This document shows, piece after piece, positions 1 to 11,827 of a stretch of DNA of 64,000 nt (positions within the stretch are counted from its first letter, which is position 1; every line of letters begins with the position of its first letter). Below the pieces are notes generated by a model. That model was not told where the DNA came from and made no database searches. It saw only the letters and a program-made list of their open reading frames with translations. A program made the position numbers and the translations under genes. This DNA comes from Sipunculus nudus (Eukaryota > Annelida > Sipuncula > Golfingiida > Sipunculidae), in assembly GCA_026874595.1 (NCBI GenBank), contig CM049306.1, forward strand, positions 110,119,642-110,183,641, given 5' to 3'.

Positions 1-1061
1 CTATGTTTATTTAAGCGTGTTCCTGTAGTCTAACTGGGCATATTTTTAACTAAGTCACATTTTTAAGTGAAGCTAGAGTGTTAGATTATATAAATCGATA
101 AAGACATTGCTGGGTCATACCCCCCGAGAAACCCCCGAAAGGAGCACTCGTTTGTGAGTGGAACACCGCAATGCATGAGCACATTTAGCCTACAGAGTGC
201 ACACCGCTGGTGGGGGCCGATCGTGAAAAGTCCCACTGCCTCGGCTGAGATTCGAATAGAAAATTAATCTCCCGACTTCGGAACTTATGGAACTAGAAGG
301 GTAAGAACTCCTACTGAGTACTAGCTGAATCTGTGACCTTAGTTCTCGCACCGGTAGAGTACGTTCAGAAAATTCATCAATATTTATAACACAGAGTTAA
401 CAGCAATGACGGCGGCAGGAGACTCGTTTCCAAGCAACCATATTAAACTTTAACACAAATACCCTGACAACGTGAACAACACGTGCACTCCATTAATGAA
501 CGTATTTATTAGAATGATTTTACGATACACTATCGAACCACTAAATAAATTGAATACACATGAATCTTAACTATAATTTTTACAAGTAAACTTTATTTAA
601 AAGGTTTTATTCTTTTATATTTTACGGTACAACATTTTGTTTATCTTCCCTGATAAATGTTTTCAGGACATCATGCTTTGATACTTAATTTCAGCACGTG
701 ACCTTAATCACTACTCATGTCGTTGCTACACCCACTGACATGAATTCGTTTTATATGGTTTTTGTAAACGGTACTATACTCTGTTTGTTTTTGTATACTT
801 AGATGTGTCTTTTTTAGGGAAATTATATATTTACTTATATAAACTTTTATATTAATGGCTGTTCGTCAACCGACATGGGTTACGTATTATTAGATGTCGC
901 GATCTTAGTAATGAGAAAAATGTTCAGAAAAATTTTAAAGAAAATATTGCTTGATATTATAAGTATATATACAAATGATCTCCTAATATATAATGTCCTT
1001 TCTGATTATATTTGTGTTGGTTATATTGTGCTATATCGCTCTAACTATAAGATCAGATGCT
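1..1061. other. intergenic, no gene recognised
   Basis: AT-rich sequence downstream of the minus-strand lectin gene's stop codon. A less AT-rich patch around 115-365 could be an old short repeat, but I could not identify it. The open frame at 875-1072 has no recognisable domain and is very AT-rich, so I treat it as chance. Confidence 0.5.
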
Positions 1062-1330
1062 TCATTTTTTAGCAGGCGCTACCTTTATCTCGCATATTGG
1101 CTTGGTGTTAGTTATGTCCCCTTCTGAATTATACCACCTGAATTCCACGCTCTCTATTGCGAGATAACTTAGTTTATACTTGAACACTGACGGCTGACCC
1201 GGCACCCAGTTTGTGAAGGTCACTTTCTCCCCAGTAGCCGTCCATTGCCAGGAGTTGCTGTTGACCATGTACCGTCCACTCGTCCAGTACCCGTGTAGCC
1301 ATCCGACTCCGGCAGAGGGTAACATGAAGC
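1062..1330 (-). CDS. terminal CTLD exon of minus-strand lectin gene
   Basis: The minus-strand acceptor is TCTTATAG, with AG at 1332-1331, and the exon begins at 1330. It encodes GVGWLHGYWTSG, then WQWTATGEKVTFTNWVPGQP, ending ICEIKVAPAKK and TGA (1064-1062). The single Cys is the last CTLD cysteine. The position that normally holds the third cysteine reads LAIES, so the inner disulfide is absent. The close match to 57543-57805 confirms the frame. Confidence 0.8.
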
Positions 1331-3367
1331 CTATAAGATGAAACATTTGTTACATGTATCTGTTTGTTATGCGCGGGATATTACATAACTTGGCATGTGC
1401 TTTGGCATTCTGATTTGTGTTAAGCGCAAACCCTGTGCGCTGCTATGGGAACCGCACTTGCTGAGCCCTGGCTTGTAGAGACACAGTGCTCGTTGTAGTC
1501 TAGAAATTTCGGGTCTGTTCATGCGCTATGGGCGCGCGTGTATTGTTGTGTTTGGAATGTTCGTGAATATAGAAGCTTCTGGACTTCGGGTGAAAAAGCT
1601 ATAAATAGGCGCCGTGTTTAGAGCCGGCAGAGAGAAAAATACCAGCAGACATGGAAGAGTGTGACTCTCTCGTCAGTGTTTTTTTGGACCTATTCCAATA
1701 ATTGCAGAACTTACAGATATTCTACGGACTTTGTAACAGATTTTATATGGATTGTCTCCACTTTGCCTCTGAGATTATGACCAGAACTTTACTTTTGGAT
1801 TACAACAGATTGTTTTCGAGATTAAATCGGACTATTCTCTGAGAATATTAACATGAACTGTTCATCTGGATTATTTATGCTAAAAGACTCTTGTGGGACT
1901 GTGACAGTGGTGGTATCCAGAATCAAAGCCTAGGATCCAGACTCTGGTGATGTACATTTTCATTATTGTAATACTGTGTATTTGTATTGATTTAGTGTAA
2001 TGTAATGTTAGGATTGTTCTAAGAATAAATTATAATTATTTGTTAACAAAAAACCACTGACTTCTTTATTCATTCCCCCAGACAATTCACGCTGCCTAGT
2101 GTTGGGGAATCTGATTTGTTTGCTCGTCACGATAACGTGATCTGTTGTTTTTAGATTCCGTAACACTTTATACCATGTTTGTTAAGAGGAGAAGAAAAAG
2201 AAGTAAGAGATGGGATCCGGTCATCTCTGAATTTATGAGAAGACGAATGCCTGGAATTCCTCTCTCATACTTCTCATGAAGTTTAACATAGGGAGTGTCC
2301 AGACGGAACCATGTGAGATCTTAAGAGAAGAACCAAGAATCGTTTATTCTCAGAGTATATATATATATGTGTGTGTGTGCGCGCGCGCTTGTGTGTCTTT
2401 AGTATAGAACGTTTTAATCATCATCTTGTGAGGCAGTGAGGTTTGATATATATTCATCAATTACGTTTATAATACAAATTATATTTATTGTAATAAAAGG
2501 GATATACTAAAACAGCATTGAATAGAAATGAAACAAATATTCCTGACTTACTCTCACGTAAATGTTTTGTAGAAGACATGATGTGATCGCTTTCTTTCTC
2601 AGTCTCAATGCTTACAAGCTCCCCGCCATCCTTTCTACAGAACGCCCGGCCCGCTCTCCAGAGTGCCCACTTTCCCACTTTGTAACATGAACCGTTGGGC
2701 CTAGCTGAATCAGTGTGTCCACTATCTACGAGGAAATTATCGTATCCGGTCGGACAAGGGTCTGAAAACAAACATTTTAAAGGAAATATTGTTGTCGGTA
2801 ATTGGGCTAAAGAAACATTTCTTAAAAACTGCAATGCACACGTTTACTCTTTTCATTTTGATTATAATCATTAATTTATAGTTTCTTGTACATTGTTGTA
2901 CATTGTATTTATATGCATTTCAATTTACAATACGAGTTAAGTGTGGCTTATTTCACATCTCTATACGATTTCGATAGTGTTTATTTGCTATTTTTTACAT
3001 TAGACAATATTTCTGTTTGCACTTCAATGAAGTCTTGTGGATGACCCGCAGGGCATTGAAAGAAAATATCTGAATTTTCTTGAAACAATCTGAATCCAAA
3101 GCCTTTTTGATTATGCAAAGCGTGTAGGCTTATCATTTTGCTGAAGAACAACGGTATATATATAATAACCCTAACTCTGACCTTGCCTCGACATAATTCG
3201 TTTATCATGTGTATTCTTTTCATTCTGAATGTTGAGTATCATTGTCATTATAGCTGAGGTATCCTCCGGTCCGTTTATTAGACAGTTACATTCACACTGT
3301 CCCTGAATGTTTGGTTGTGGTGTCTGAGGCATATTAATACCAGTTCCAAGAGGAAAGAGCGCCCAAA
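1062..3367 (-). CDS. secreted C-type-lectin-like protein, minus-strand paralogue (5' exon not found)
   Basis: Three coding exons are supported on the minus strand: 3367-3182, 2761-2552 and 1330-1062. Each has AG/GT borders, and the phases (2 bases carried in, 1 base out) match exon for exon the plus-strand gene at 54945-57805. The product has the end of a signal peptide, a short Cys-containing linker (CECNC), then a C-type lectin-like domain (CTLD): SCYKVGKW, FCRKDGGELVSIE, a YWTSG/WQWTATGE core, NWVPGQP and a terminal ICE. Family knowledge: such proteins are usually secreted recognition or matrix lectins. The EPN/QPD and WND calcium-binding triplets are absent, so sugar binding is uncertain. 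With a 25-nt first exon like the paralogue's, the protein would be about 229 aa. A solo LTR (1418-2165) lies in the last intron. The missing start exon should lie above 3367. Confidence 0.75.
1418..2165 (+). repeat. solo LTR related to the LTR at 59317
   Basis: It begins TGTTA and ends TAACA (inverted tips). It matches the LTR at 59317-60135 over many blocks: the TATAAATAG box, GTGACAGTGGTGGTATCCAG, the AAGAATAAATTATA poly(A)-type region, ACCACTGACTTCTTTATTC, and the tail CACGCTGCCTAGTGTT. No internal retroelement sequence follows, so it is a solo LTR. It lies antisense within the last intron of the minus-strand lectin gene. No clean target duplication was found at these tips, so the 5' border could be a few bases off. 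Confidence 0.75.
2367..2391. repeat. (GT)n(GC)n microsatellite
   Basis: A short alternating purine-pyrimidine tract of TA, GT and GC dinucleotides within the lectin intron. It is a potential Z-DNA stretch. Confidence 0.8.
2552..2761 (-). CDS. central CTLD exon of minus-strand lectin gene
   Basis: Acceptor TTTTCAG ends at 2762 and the donor GTAAGT starts at 2551. The 210-nt exon encodes CPTGYDNFL, GSCYKVGKWALWRAG, FCRKDGGELVSIE and ESDHIMSS. This is the N-terminal half of a long-form CTLD with its extra leading cysteine. It is one codon shorter than its counterpart 55640-55852, and the donor falls at the same codon and phase. Confidence 0.82.
3182..3367 (-). CDS. signal-peptide-end and linker exon of minus-strand lectin gene
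   Basis: Acceptor TTGTAG and donor GTCAGA. The 186-nt exon reads WALFPLGTGINMPQTPQPN, then a CECNC cluster, then MTMILNIQNEKN and a short polar tail. The end aligns with LVLNIHSEEN of the plus-strand paralogue, with identical phases. The C-x-C-x-C cluster is absent from the paralogue. The ATG exon that should precede it was not found. Confidence 0.62.
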
Positions 3368-3980
3368 CTACAATTTAAAACGCCCAATATGAGGTTTATA
3401 TCTTACATCTTACTTATACAGAAATAAAAAAAATGATGGTTAATAGTCTGGTATCATCGACGATGTCAGTTTTTAATCGACTAGACACTTTGCCTGCCAA
3501 GTTATATTACAACTCGTTATTCATAATTCTGTGGCGAGGTAAATGTCATTCTAGAAAAGTAGAATTATACTCGCAAAATAAATGGTATCGGCCATTATAA
3601 TAATTTTTGTTTATATCGCTTATTGTTACCTTATACCTTTACACTGTTGCAGGCATGCAGGCAGGATAAGTAACACGTGGTGCACAATATCCATCATATC
3701 ACATACATGTTTCTTTCCATTCATGTAGGAATCAAAATATGAGATATATGTGCATTAATATTCACTTGCCCGGTTTTATATTTTTTAGCACACAGAACGA
3801 AGTATATTTTAGGACAATGAGGGGAACAACTATGTAGCACAAGTTTATAATAAGAGAAATGTTTGTTCTCAAAATTTACCAAAGCAGATTGTGACAAGAC
3901 CCTTGTCCATCAGCGAGATAACGGCGTGCAACACTCCCCTTGTCTATACAAAACGTAATGGAATAACTGAAATGCAAAAG
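3368..3980. other. upstream region of minus-strand lectin gene
   Basis: AT-rich DNA expected to hold the first exon and promoter of the minus-strand lectin gene. I searched it for a short ATG exon ending in a phase-1 GT donor and found no convincing candidate. Confidence 0.4.
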
Positions 3981-3984
3981 ACTT

Positions 3985-4700
3985 AAACTAGAATACGGGT
4001 AGTCGATAAGCGACTAAGTGTATGACGGAAGAAATAATGCATGGATTGAGTGGCAAGGGGAAATAGAGTGAGATGTATATTAGCATGATTGTATGCCACG
4101 TAAACACGATTGTATGTGGCACCACCCGATATATGAAAGAGAAAGCTATTCAAGATGTATACATATGCATAATTTCAGGTGAATAAGTCAAACCATTGTT
4201 GAGATATGAGTAATTTTTACCCTAGGCATTAGAACAGATGGACAGCATGCAAAAATTGTTGTAAGTTGGGCCACCATATTTGCCTAAGCTGTAGAGCTAT
4301 GTACTATCCATACTCATGCCGATACGTCAAATAATTCCTGAGATATTAGCATTGATATCTGCAGCGTTAAACGTGTATGTAGGTAGCGCCACCTGCCATA
4401 AAATTGAGAAAGCTACCCAAGATGTATACATATGCAAAAAAATTTTAGGCAGATAAGTCAAACCACTGCTAAGATATGAGTAATTATTCCCCTCGACACA
4501 CAAATATAAGACGCTGTGCAAAAATGGTTGCAAGTGGTGCAACCAGTATAGTTTATGATAAAGAGCTATACGAGATCTTTACACATGCAAAATTTCAGGC
4601 CAATGTGTCTTCCAAGTCCTTAGATATAAGCATGGATGTCTGTAGCGTAAACGTGAATGAAGGGGGCAACACTTGTCATAAAAGCGATAAAACAATCCTG
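3985..4700. repeat. GGTGGCGCCACC-family repeat, truncated copy
   Basis: It opens with AGAATACGGGTAGTCGA and then AAGCGACTAAGTGTATG. The same opening occurs near 16935 and 29955. It contains two or three degenerate 150-bp subunits with the GTAGGTAGCGCCACCTGCC core at about 4379 and related cores near 4528 and 4660. Its right side runs into the minisatellite at 4733. Confidence 0.65.
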
Positions 4701-4732
4701 GATTAAACATATTCAAAAAGTATCAAACGTCA

Positions 4733-6310
4733 TGTTTTAGGGATCATAGTGTGGTCGTCATATTACAGAGATCATATTTTGGTCGTCATGTTACAGGTAT
4801 CATATTGTGGTCATGTTACAGGGATCAAAGTGTGGTCGTCATGTTACAGGTATCATAGTGTGGTCGTCATGATACAGAGATCATATTGTGGTCGTCTTGT
4901 TACAGGGATCATAGTGTGGTCGTCATGATACAGAGATCATAGTGTGGTCGTCATGTAACAGAGATCATAGTGTGGTCGTCATGTTACAGGGATCATAGTG
5001 TGGTCGTCATGATACAGAGATCATAGTGTGGTCGTCATGTTACAGGTATCATAGTGTGGTCGTCATGTTACAAGGATCATAGTGTGGTCGTCATGTTACA
5101 GAAATCATATTGTAGTCGTCATGTTACAGGTATCATAATGTGGTTGTCATGTTAGAGGGATCATAGTGTGGTCGTCATGTTACAGAGATCAAAGTGTGGT
5201 CGTCATGTTACAGGTATCATAGTGTGGTAGTCACGTTACAGGGATCCTAGAGTGGTCGTCATGTTACAGGGATCATAGTGTGGTCGTCATGTTAAAGGGA
5301 TCATAGTGTGGTCGTCATGGTACAGAGATCATAGTGTGGTCGTCATGTTACAGAGATCATAGTTCGGTCTTCATGTTACAGGTATCATAGTGTGTTCGTC
5401 ATGTTACAGGGATCATAGTGTGGTCGTCATGTTACAGGGACCATAGTTTGGTCGTCATGTTACGGGGATCTTAGTGTGGTCGTCATGTTACAGGTATCAT
5501 ATTGTGGTCGTCATGTTAAAGGTATCATATTGTGGTCGTCATGTTACAGGGATCATAGTGTGGTCGTCATGATACAGAGATCATAGTGTGGTTGTCATGT
5601 TACTGAGATCATAGTGTGGTCGTCATGTTACAGGGATCATAGTGAGGTCGTCATGTTACAGGGATCATAGTGTGGTCGTCTTGTTTCAGGGATCATATTG
5701 TGGTCATCATGATACAGAGATCGTAGTGTGGTCGTCATGTTATAGGGATCATAGTGTGGTCGTCTTGTTTCAGGGATCATATTGTGGTCGTCATGTTACA
5801 GGGATCATAGTGAGGTCGTCATGTTACAGAGATCATAGTGTGGTCATCATGAGACAGAGATCATAGTGTGGTCGTCATGTTATAGGGATCATAGTGTGGT
5901 CGTCTTGTTTCAGGGATCATATTGTGGTCGTCATGTTACAGGGATCATAGTGAGGTCGTCATGTTACTGAGATCATAGTGTGGTCGTCATGATACAGAGA
6001 TCATAGTGTGGTCGTCATGTTACAGGGATCATAGTGAGGTCGTCATGTTACAGGGATCATAGTGTGGTCATCATGATACAGAGATCATAGTGTGGTCGTC
6101 ATGTTATAGGGATCATAGTGTGGTCGTCTTGTTTCAGGGATCATATTGTGGTCGTCATGTTACAGAAATCATAGAGTGGTCGTCATGTTACAGGGATCAT
6201 ATTTGGCTGCCATGTTTCAGGGATCATAATGTGGTCTTTATGTTACAGGGATTATAGTTTGGTAGACATGTTACAGGGGTCATAGTGTGGTCCTCCTGTT
6301 ACAAGGATCG
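4733..6310. repeat. 28-bp minisatellite, about 56 copies
   Basis: Units of 28 bp share the core GATCATAGTGTGGTCGTC followed by ATGTTACAGG. Variant units recur at multiples of 28: TATAGGGATC occurs at 5741, 5881 and 6105 (spacing 140 and 224 bp), showing higher-order duplication. Since 28 is not a multiple of 3, open frames through it are by-products. Confidence 0.95.
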
Positions 6311-7988
6311 TTTGCAAAGGATGTTTCCAGCTGTAAAATCGTTTCCTATTAGCGTTGCATAATATAATTAAAGAATCATACTTCAAATTTCACTGGTATA
6401 AGCCTTTGTCTCTTGACACAGCTATGGGAAAACATTTTTATGAAGGACTAAGCTAATATAATACAGAACATGTAATAATCCTTTGTTCGGGAATAAACAT
6501 TGAAGAAAATATGTTTGCCAAGAAAAACAGTTAGCTGTTATCTAAACATGTATCTAATTTAATAAATGTACTTGTAAGAATAAACGCAACTAGTCATTTA
6601 GCGTCATTTCTTGTCTTTAAGTGATTAATTTTCAATTGCTCGTGTTTAACACAGAAAAGACGAGGCCAGGTAGATTATAGAGACAGGTAGCTCTAAACAT
6701 CAATACATTTTAAATGTCAGTCACCTTGGTCCCTTCTGCGAAGATATTACATTGACGTGAATACGAAAAAAAACTTAACCTTGTAATCACTCACCGACAA
6801 ATTACAGACAGACAAGTTATTGTGTGGCCTTTCAGAATCCTGCATGGCGTTATGTCTAGCATGCAAATGGTTTTATTATGAGGGAATTGCAGGGAATTAT
6901 GACATGCAGACCTCTTTTCAGTTTTTGAAATAAGCTTGTCAATACATGTATTCACACAAATGAGCGTGAAGGAATATATCGATCTCCATTTTTTTCTTAA
7001 TGAAGTAATAATAGCTATTTTCAGTCTTAATGTACACAAATAAAATGATGCAAAGGTAAATTTAAAGATCTGATGCATTAACAAAATTGATTTATTTAAA
7101 ATATCATTGGACTGACCTTCAAAGATATCCGGATGGAGGACATATTGTCACCCGTCTGTCTGACTGTCTGCCTATTTGTGTTTATATGCGTTTATGGATA
7201 TATATATATAAGCAGTTGCACACCTCACTACTTTCAGACATATACCTTAATAAATACTATAAATATTAGGCTTGCTGATTAAATGTGGATACCTGAAAGC
7301 TATCGTTTTTTACGTTGTCACTGTCAATCGGCAAGTCTCGTCTTTGCAAGACCAAATACATAACACAGCCATGCTCTAGTGTCTAGAAACATCCGTAACA
7401 GAGAAAAACAGCATTTTGCATTTTTCATTTGCCAAGCATCAAATCATATTCAATTATTAAGCGTATGATCGATCAGCTAAATGTGGAGACAATTTCAAGC
7501 ATATCGTAGTCTTTTCACTGGTTTTGTCGGATATACGATATAAACTGCATGCACTTTGGCTTTGTTTTACTGCATTATTATGAATGATAAATGGTAATTC
7601 AGTAATTTATATGCTGTTGTAAATGACATTTGTTAGAGGAATATTAATGAGTTTTTAATGAAGAGGAGTTCCCAAGTTCTCGTCTCCTATAAAATACATG
7701 TACATATTTTCATTTAGAAACTGAAGTACCATAATCCTATAGTCAAAACGTTAATTTTCTGTAAAATATAAATATATAGTTGAGTTGTCGAAACTATAGT
7801 AATGTTAATTCTGTGCGTAGATTTATTCTAGAGCTTTCTGAATAGAACTTGATATGCATCTGCTGCTTTAAGGGTTATACCTAAGCCAGGAAAACATCTG
7901 TAATTCTGATAATACCTTAAGCTGTAATTTTAAAGCAAGAGCGAAAAATCAATCTAACTCCCTCTCTGCGTATATATACATGTATATT

Positions 7989-7990
<2 letters not shown>
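6311..7990. other. intergenic, no gene recognised
   Basis: AT-rich sequence with short open frames lacking recognisable domains. No RNA gene or clear mobile element end was seen. Around 7190-7270 there is a weak resemblance to 18050-18150 (ACTACTTTCA, GGCTTGCTGA), possibly an old dispersed repeat. Confidence 0.45.

Positions 7991-7991
<1 letters not shown>

Positions 7992-8029
<38 letters not shown>
7992..8029. repeat. (TA)n microsatellite
   Basis: About 19 TA dinucleotides in a row, preceded by interrupted TATACA sequence. Confidence 0.95.
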
Positions 8030-8036
<7 letters not shown>

Positions 8037-8399
8037 CTATAGGTAAAATAAATCAACAGATTAACTGGCCATTATGTGGGATTAGAATGAGAAGACAATC
8101 CCAGAATAAAGATGTATTTTGTATGCGTGGTTGAAAATTTTCATTTCTCATTGTTCCAAGGTGATTTAAAATGTCGCGGCCTAAGGAAGTTGGGTAATGG
8201 AAACAGGAGTGTACTATAGACGGATTATAAAAGTGTTACAATGTTGCGTATTGTTTTAACCATAAGCTGAACCCACTGTTTGAGTCAGTTAATCCCACTC
8301 ATTGAGTAAGTTTGCACCATTTAGCTGGCAAACACGTCTCCAAGTGGGGATCATGGTGGGGAAAGGTTTGATTCTATATCTTTAAGTGGAATTAAACGA

Positions 8400-8790
8400 A
8401 GTGGCATGTTTTGACATTGGAGGCATTTCGATGCGAAAGGCAGCGGTTATAGTGAAGTCGCTCGAGTAGCAAAATCCCAATCCCGTAGGAATTGAATGCC
8501 CAAATTGAGATAGCACTTGTTTTTACTTCATTTAGGTGTAAGCTGATGGAAAAAGTTAGGCAAAAAATTTTATCAACCCCCTGACCCCCCAAAAATCCAA
8601 GATGGCCGCCATGATAACAAAACGGCCTAGATATTGCTTTGATATTGTAACTATCGCATCCAAATGAATAATATTTGATCAATTTATAAGATTTGGAATG
8701 AGTACTGTTAATACCAACTTCTCCAGAAGCTGTCCAAAGGTTAGAGAGGGTATTCAAGGTCAAGGTCAAACTTATTTACCAACCTTTGAT
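8400..8790 (-). repeat. dispersed repeat with AAGATGGCCGCC motif
   Basis: On the minus strand this segment shares CAATTTGGGCAT and AATTCCTACGG with 15765-15790. On the plus strand it carries CCAAGATGGCCGCC near 8597, the complement of the motif repeated at 15480 and 15665. It is therefore an inverted copy of the 15.2-15.8 kb family. The open frame at 8392-8769 is judged non-coding. Confidence 0.5.
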
Positions 8791-9752
8791 CTTAAAAATA
8801 ACATTAGACATCTTGGGTACCACGCTGTCATATATTATGTAATATGGTTTTAATTAGTCAACAGTATTAATAATTGTTTTGGAAGAATAATATATCATAG
8901 GGACGACATTAAAATACATAACACTAAGATACTGTCATATGTTTTTCAAATCGACCTTAAAGGTGCCCATTCACCTACCTTTATGAAAGAGAATGTGTGA
9001 TTTCTGGCTTCTCTATGACATATATATATGAATGATCTAAAGGTACCGACTACCGAGCGCCAACATCCGTGTCATGGAGAGTGCCTCGTATTAATTATTA
9101 TAACTAGTTGTACAATCCATGTAAAATAAATAAAGTTTATATTATCTAAAGGCAATTCTCGTTTTGGAAATTCCTTATAATACCTCCGTGAAGGATGTAT
9201 GAACTTATTGATCAACAACATGTTTGTAAACACAGCAATTTTGACAAAAGCGGGAAAAATGTAACCTAACATGGTATGTGGCATATATGAGGAGGCAGAA
9301 AGGTTATTTGTTGCAAAACACCATTTGCAAAACTCTCGCCTATCTGACTTGCTGTCCGATGCCATTGTTTAATTTGCTTTATTTTGGCGGGCCCCCATAT
9401 ATTATAAACACGTTGATATAAACAAAACAAGCCGCCTGTGTGCGTGATATCAACGTTTTCTGGCCTATTTTGTATAACATCTCCAAGGGATTACCTTTAG
9501 TTTATAAAGGTCAGATATGTGATTGGGCTCCTTTAAAACATGAAATTGATGTACAAGTTACAAATTTCACATATATTGATGATTATCGCCGATTTATTGT
9601 TTAGTAACAATCGTCAAAAGTATTAATGCGAAACAACCATTTTTAAATCAATTTGTGTGGTTAGTAAAAAAAGATTAAAACAGCCTTGTTGATCCTGATA
9701 CAGGAACAATCTATGGCATGTTAACTATTCAAGGCGCCTGGTACACTTCGAG
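8791..9752. other. intergenic, no gene recognised
   Basis: AT-rich DNA between a dispersed repeat and the inverted-repeat element. Short open frames, such as minus-strand 9072-9365, show no domain. Confidence 0.4.
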
Positions 9753-10319
9753 GAGCTTTGTTACGTTCTTTATTGTAATAACGTCCCCTATTGTAATAAT
9801 TATTAAATGTAATACATTGTTATTACATTAGGGGTTGCGGTTGAAATGGTTTTTACATTTTTACACACCAGCTTTGGTAAAAAAATGTGAATACTGTGGA
9901 ACAGCGGATATTTCGATACCTTTGATCATGATAATATGAATAATTTGTTTTCAGCAAAGTATATCAGCATTTTTAGTGTGATAATTTAATGGTACGTTGT
10001 TATGATTTGTTTTTAAATTAAACAATATAAATGTTCATTGAATTTTAAAATGATGAACATAATTTATAATATTGATTTTTCAATGGGGTGTTGTATATAT
10101 TGCATGTATGTAGTGACTGACCTTTCATTCATTACAACAGGCAACATTATTATAATTATTAATGACTTTCCTATTAGGGTCTAAATTGTCTAAAAATTAC
10201 AATTATTAAGACATTTTTTTTTGTATATCATGTATTTTGGACACGTGATAAAAAGTATATGTTTACACTTAATAATCAACATAACATAATCAAATAACTA
10301 AATGTTCCTCAATTATTGT

Positions 10320-11075
10320 CTTTATTATTACAATAGGCAACGTTATTACAAAAGTGGTTGGGCCCAAGTAACCCCTATTGTAATAAAGTTCGTTATTGTA
10401 ATAACCATTCAATAACTGATGTCATTTACAATATAAAAAGGGTATTTTGATATTTCACTTAATAATCCACATAACATAATCAAATAACTATATGTTCCTC
10501 AATTATTGTCTTTATTATTACAATAGGCAACGTTATTACAATAGTGGTTGGGTCCGAGTAACCCCTCTTGTAATAAAGTTCCTTAATGTAATAACCACTT
10601 AAATACATATGTCATTTACGGTATAAAAGGTGTTTTAATTTGTATAAAAATGCCACAATTGTTTGGTTTACAAATGCTAAAATGTCTGTAAATTTTAACT
10701 GTTCTTAATGTGTCTCCATGAACTACAAAAGTATCCATGAGATTTTTCATTCATAGATTTTCATTAGAATAGGAAACGTCATTACAATAGTGGTTGAGTC
10801 CCAGTAATCCATATTGTAATAAAGTTCCTTAATTGTAATAACCACTTAATTACATATGTCATTTACGGTATAAAAGGGGTTTTAATGTTTATCAAAATGC
10901 CACAGTCATATGTTTTACAAATGCTAAAATGTCGGTAAATTATAACTACAAAAATATCCATAACATTTTTCTGGCATATTTTACTTTATTACAATAGGCA
11001 TTGTTTATTACAATAGTGATTGGGTCACAGTACCCCCTATTGTAATAAAGTCCCTTAATGTAATAAGCTTTAGTG
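10320..11075. repeat. tandem subrepeats of 220-240 bp inside the long-TIR element
   Basis: Four units share TTACAATAGGCAACG, TGGTTGGGTCC and CTATTGTAATAAAG, each followed by an AT-rich spacer with GTCATTTACGGTATAAAAG. Each unit contains inverted copies of TTATTACAATAG, so single strands could fold into serial hairpins. A reverse-oriented copy lies near 12355-12420. Confidence 0.7.
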
Positions 11076-11599
11076 CAGAAATATTTTGAGATAGGAGACT
11101 GTTTTGGTTGACAAAGTAATGATGAACAAACATCACCGAAACGTGACCATTCGAACCAACTCAGCTTGATGGTTTCCGAGACGAAGTTACATGTAGCGTT
11201 TGCTGAAATCGGCTTTTATTGCATATTACTAAGTTCAAAAGCATCTTGTTAGGTAAAAATCATTGAGGTAGAACAATCTGAGGATGAACTACAAAAAAGT
11301 TTGCTTATGCGATACCAAATGAATTGGAGTTTTGCAGAAGGAGTTTATTGTATTGTGTCTGATGCAGGGTTACTTGATCCAAGGGCTAAGGTCACAACTT
11401 GTAAAAATAACTGAACAAGAATTAGTCCACACATTTGAGGGAGTACTACTCTATAGGACCATTTTGTATTTTGTATTAAAAAACTGACTTGAAGCCTTCG
11501 GAGAAGATTTGTAAAGGTTAAAAGTACTAGTTTTAACCAGTTGAATATGCGAGTAATGAAACCAAGATTTGTACTATGTTTGGCGGTGCTATCTCCTGC

Positions 11600-11715
11600 C
11601 GTTCCTGAGAAAGTATGGGTAATGTACAGCCGCTGGACGAAACCGAACCTTTTTATAATGTCACCGGTTCGAAAACACGTGTCCCTCTCGCCTCCTTTAA
11701 CTGCCACCACACGTT
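11600..11715 (+). other. possible tRNA-like (SINE) head, weak
   Basis: GGTTCGAAAAC near 11667 resembles a Pol III B box. GCCGCTGG about 40 bases upstream loosely resembles an A box. No flanking duplication or tail is visible, and the open frames across this stretch on both strands have no domain. Speculative. Confidence 0.15.
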
Positions 11716-11759
11716 TAGGTTTAAGTAATATTGTAATAGTACATGAATTACAGCATTCA

Positions 11760-11762
<3 letters not shown>

Positions 11763-11822
<60 letters not shown>
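11763..11822. repeat. (TA)n microsatellite
   Basis: About 30 TA dinucleotides, inside the long-TIR element. Confidence 0.95.

Positions 11823-11827
<5 letters not shown>

Noticed and set aside
180-365. tRNA gene or SINE with a GATTCGAA box
   Set aside because: The match to a B box is partial, no cloverleaf or A box could be drawn, and there is no flanking duplication.
2981-3223. 80-codon minus-strand open frame as a gene
   Set aside because: It overlaps the lectin exon 3367-3182 in another frame and runs into the intron. The exon frame is supported by the paralogue.
5642-5866. 74-codon open frame in the minisatellite
   Set aside because: The 28-bp period passes through all three frames every 84 bp. 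The repetitive peptide is a by-product.
4733-6310. CRISPR array
   Set aside because: Units are directly adjacent with no unique spacers, and the context is eukaryotic.
11345-11710. 121-codon minus-strand frame inside the long-TIR element as a transposase
   Set aside because: There is no catalytic triad or known domain, and it is far too short.
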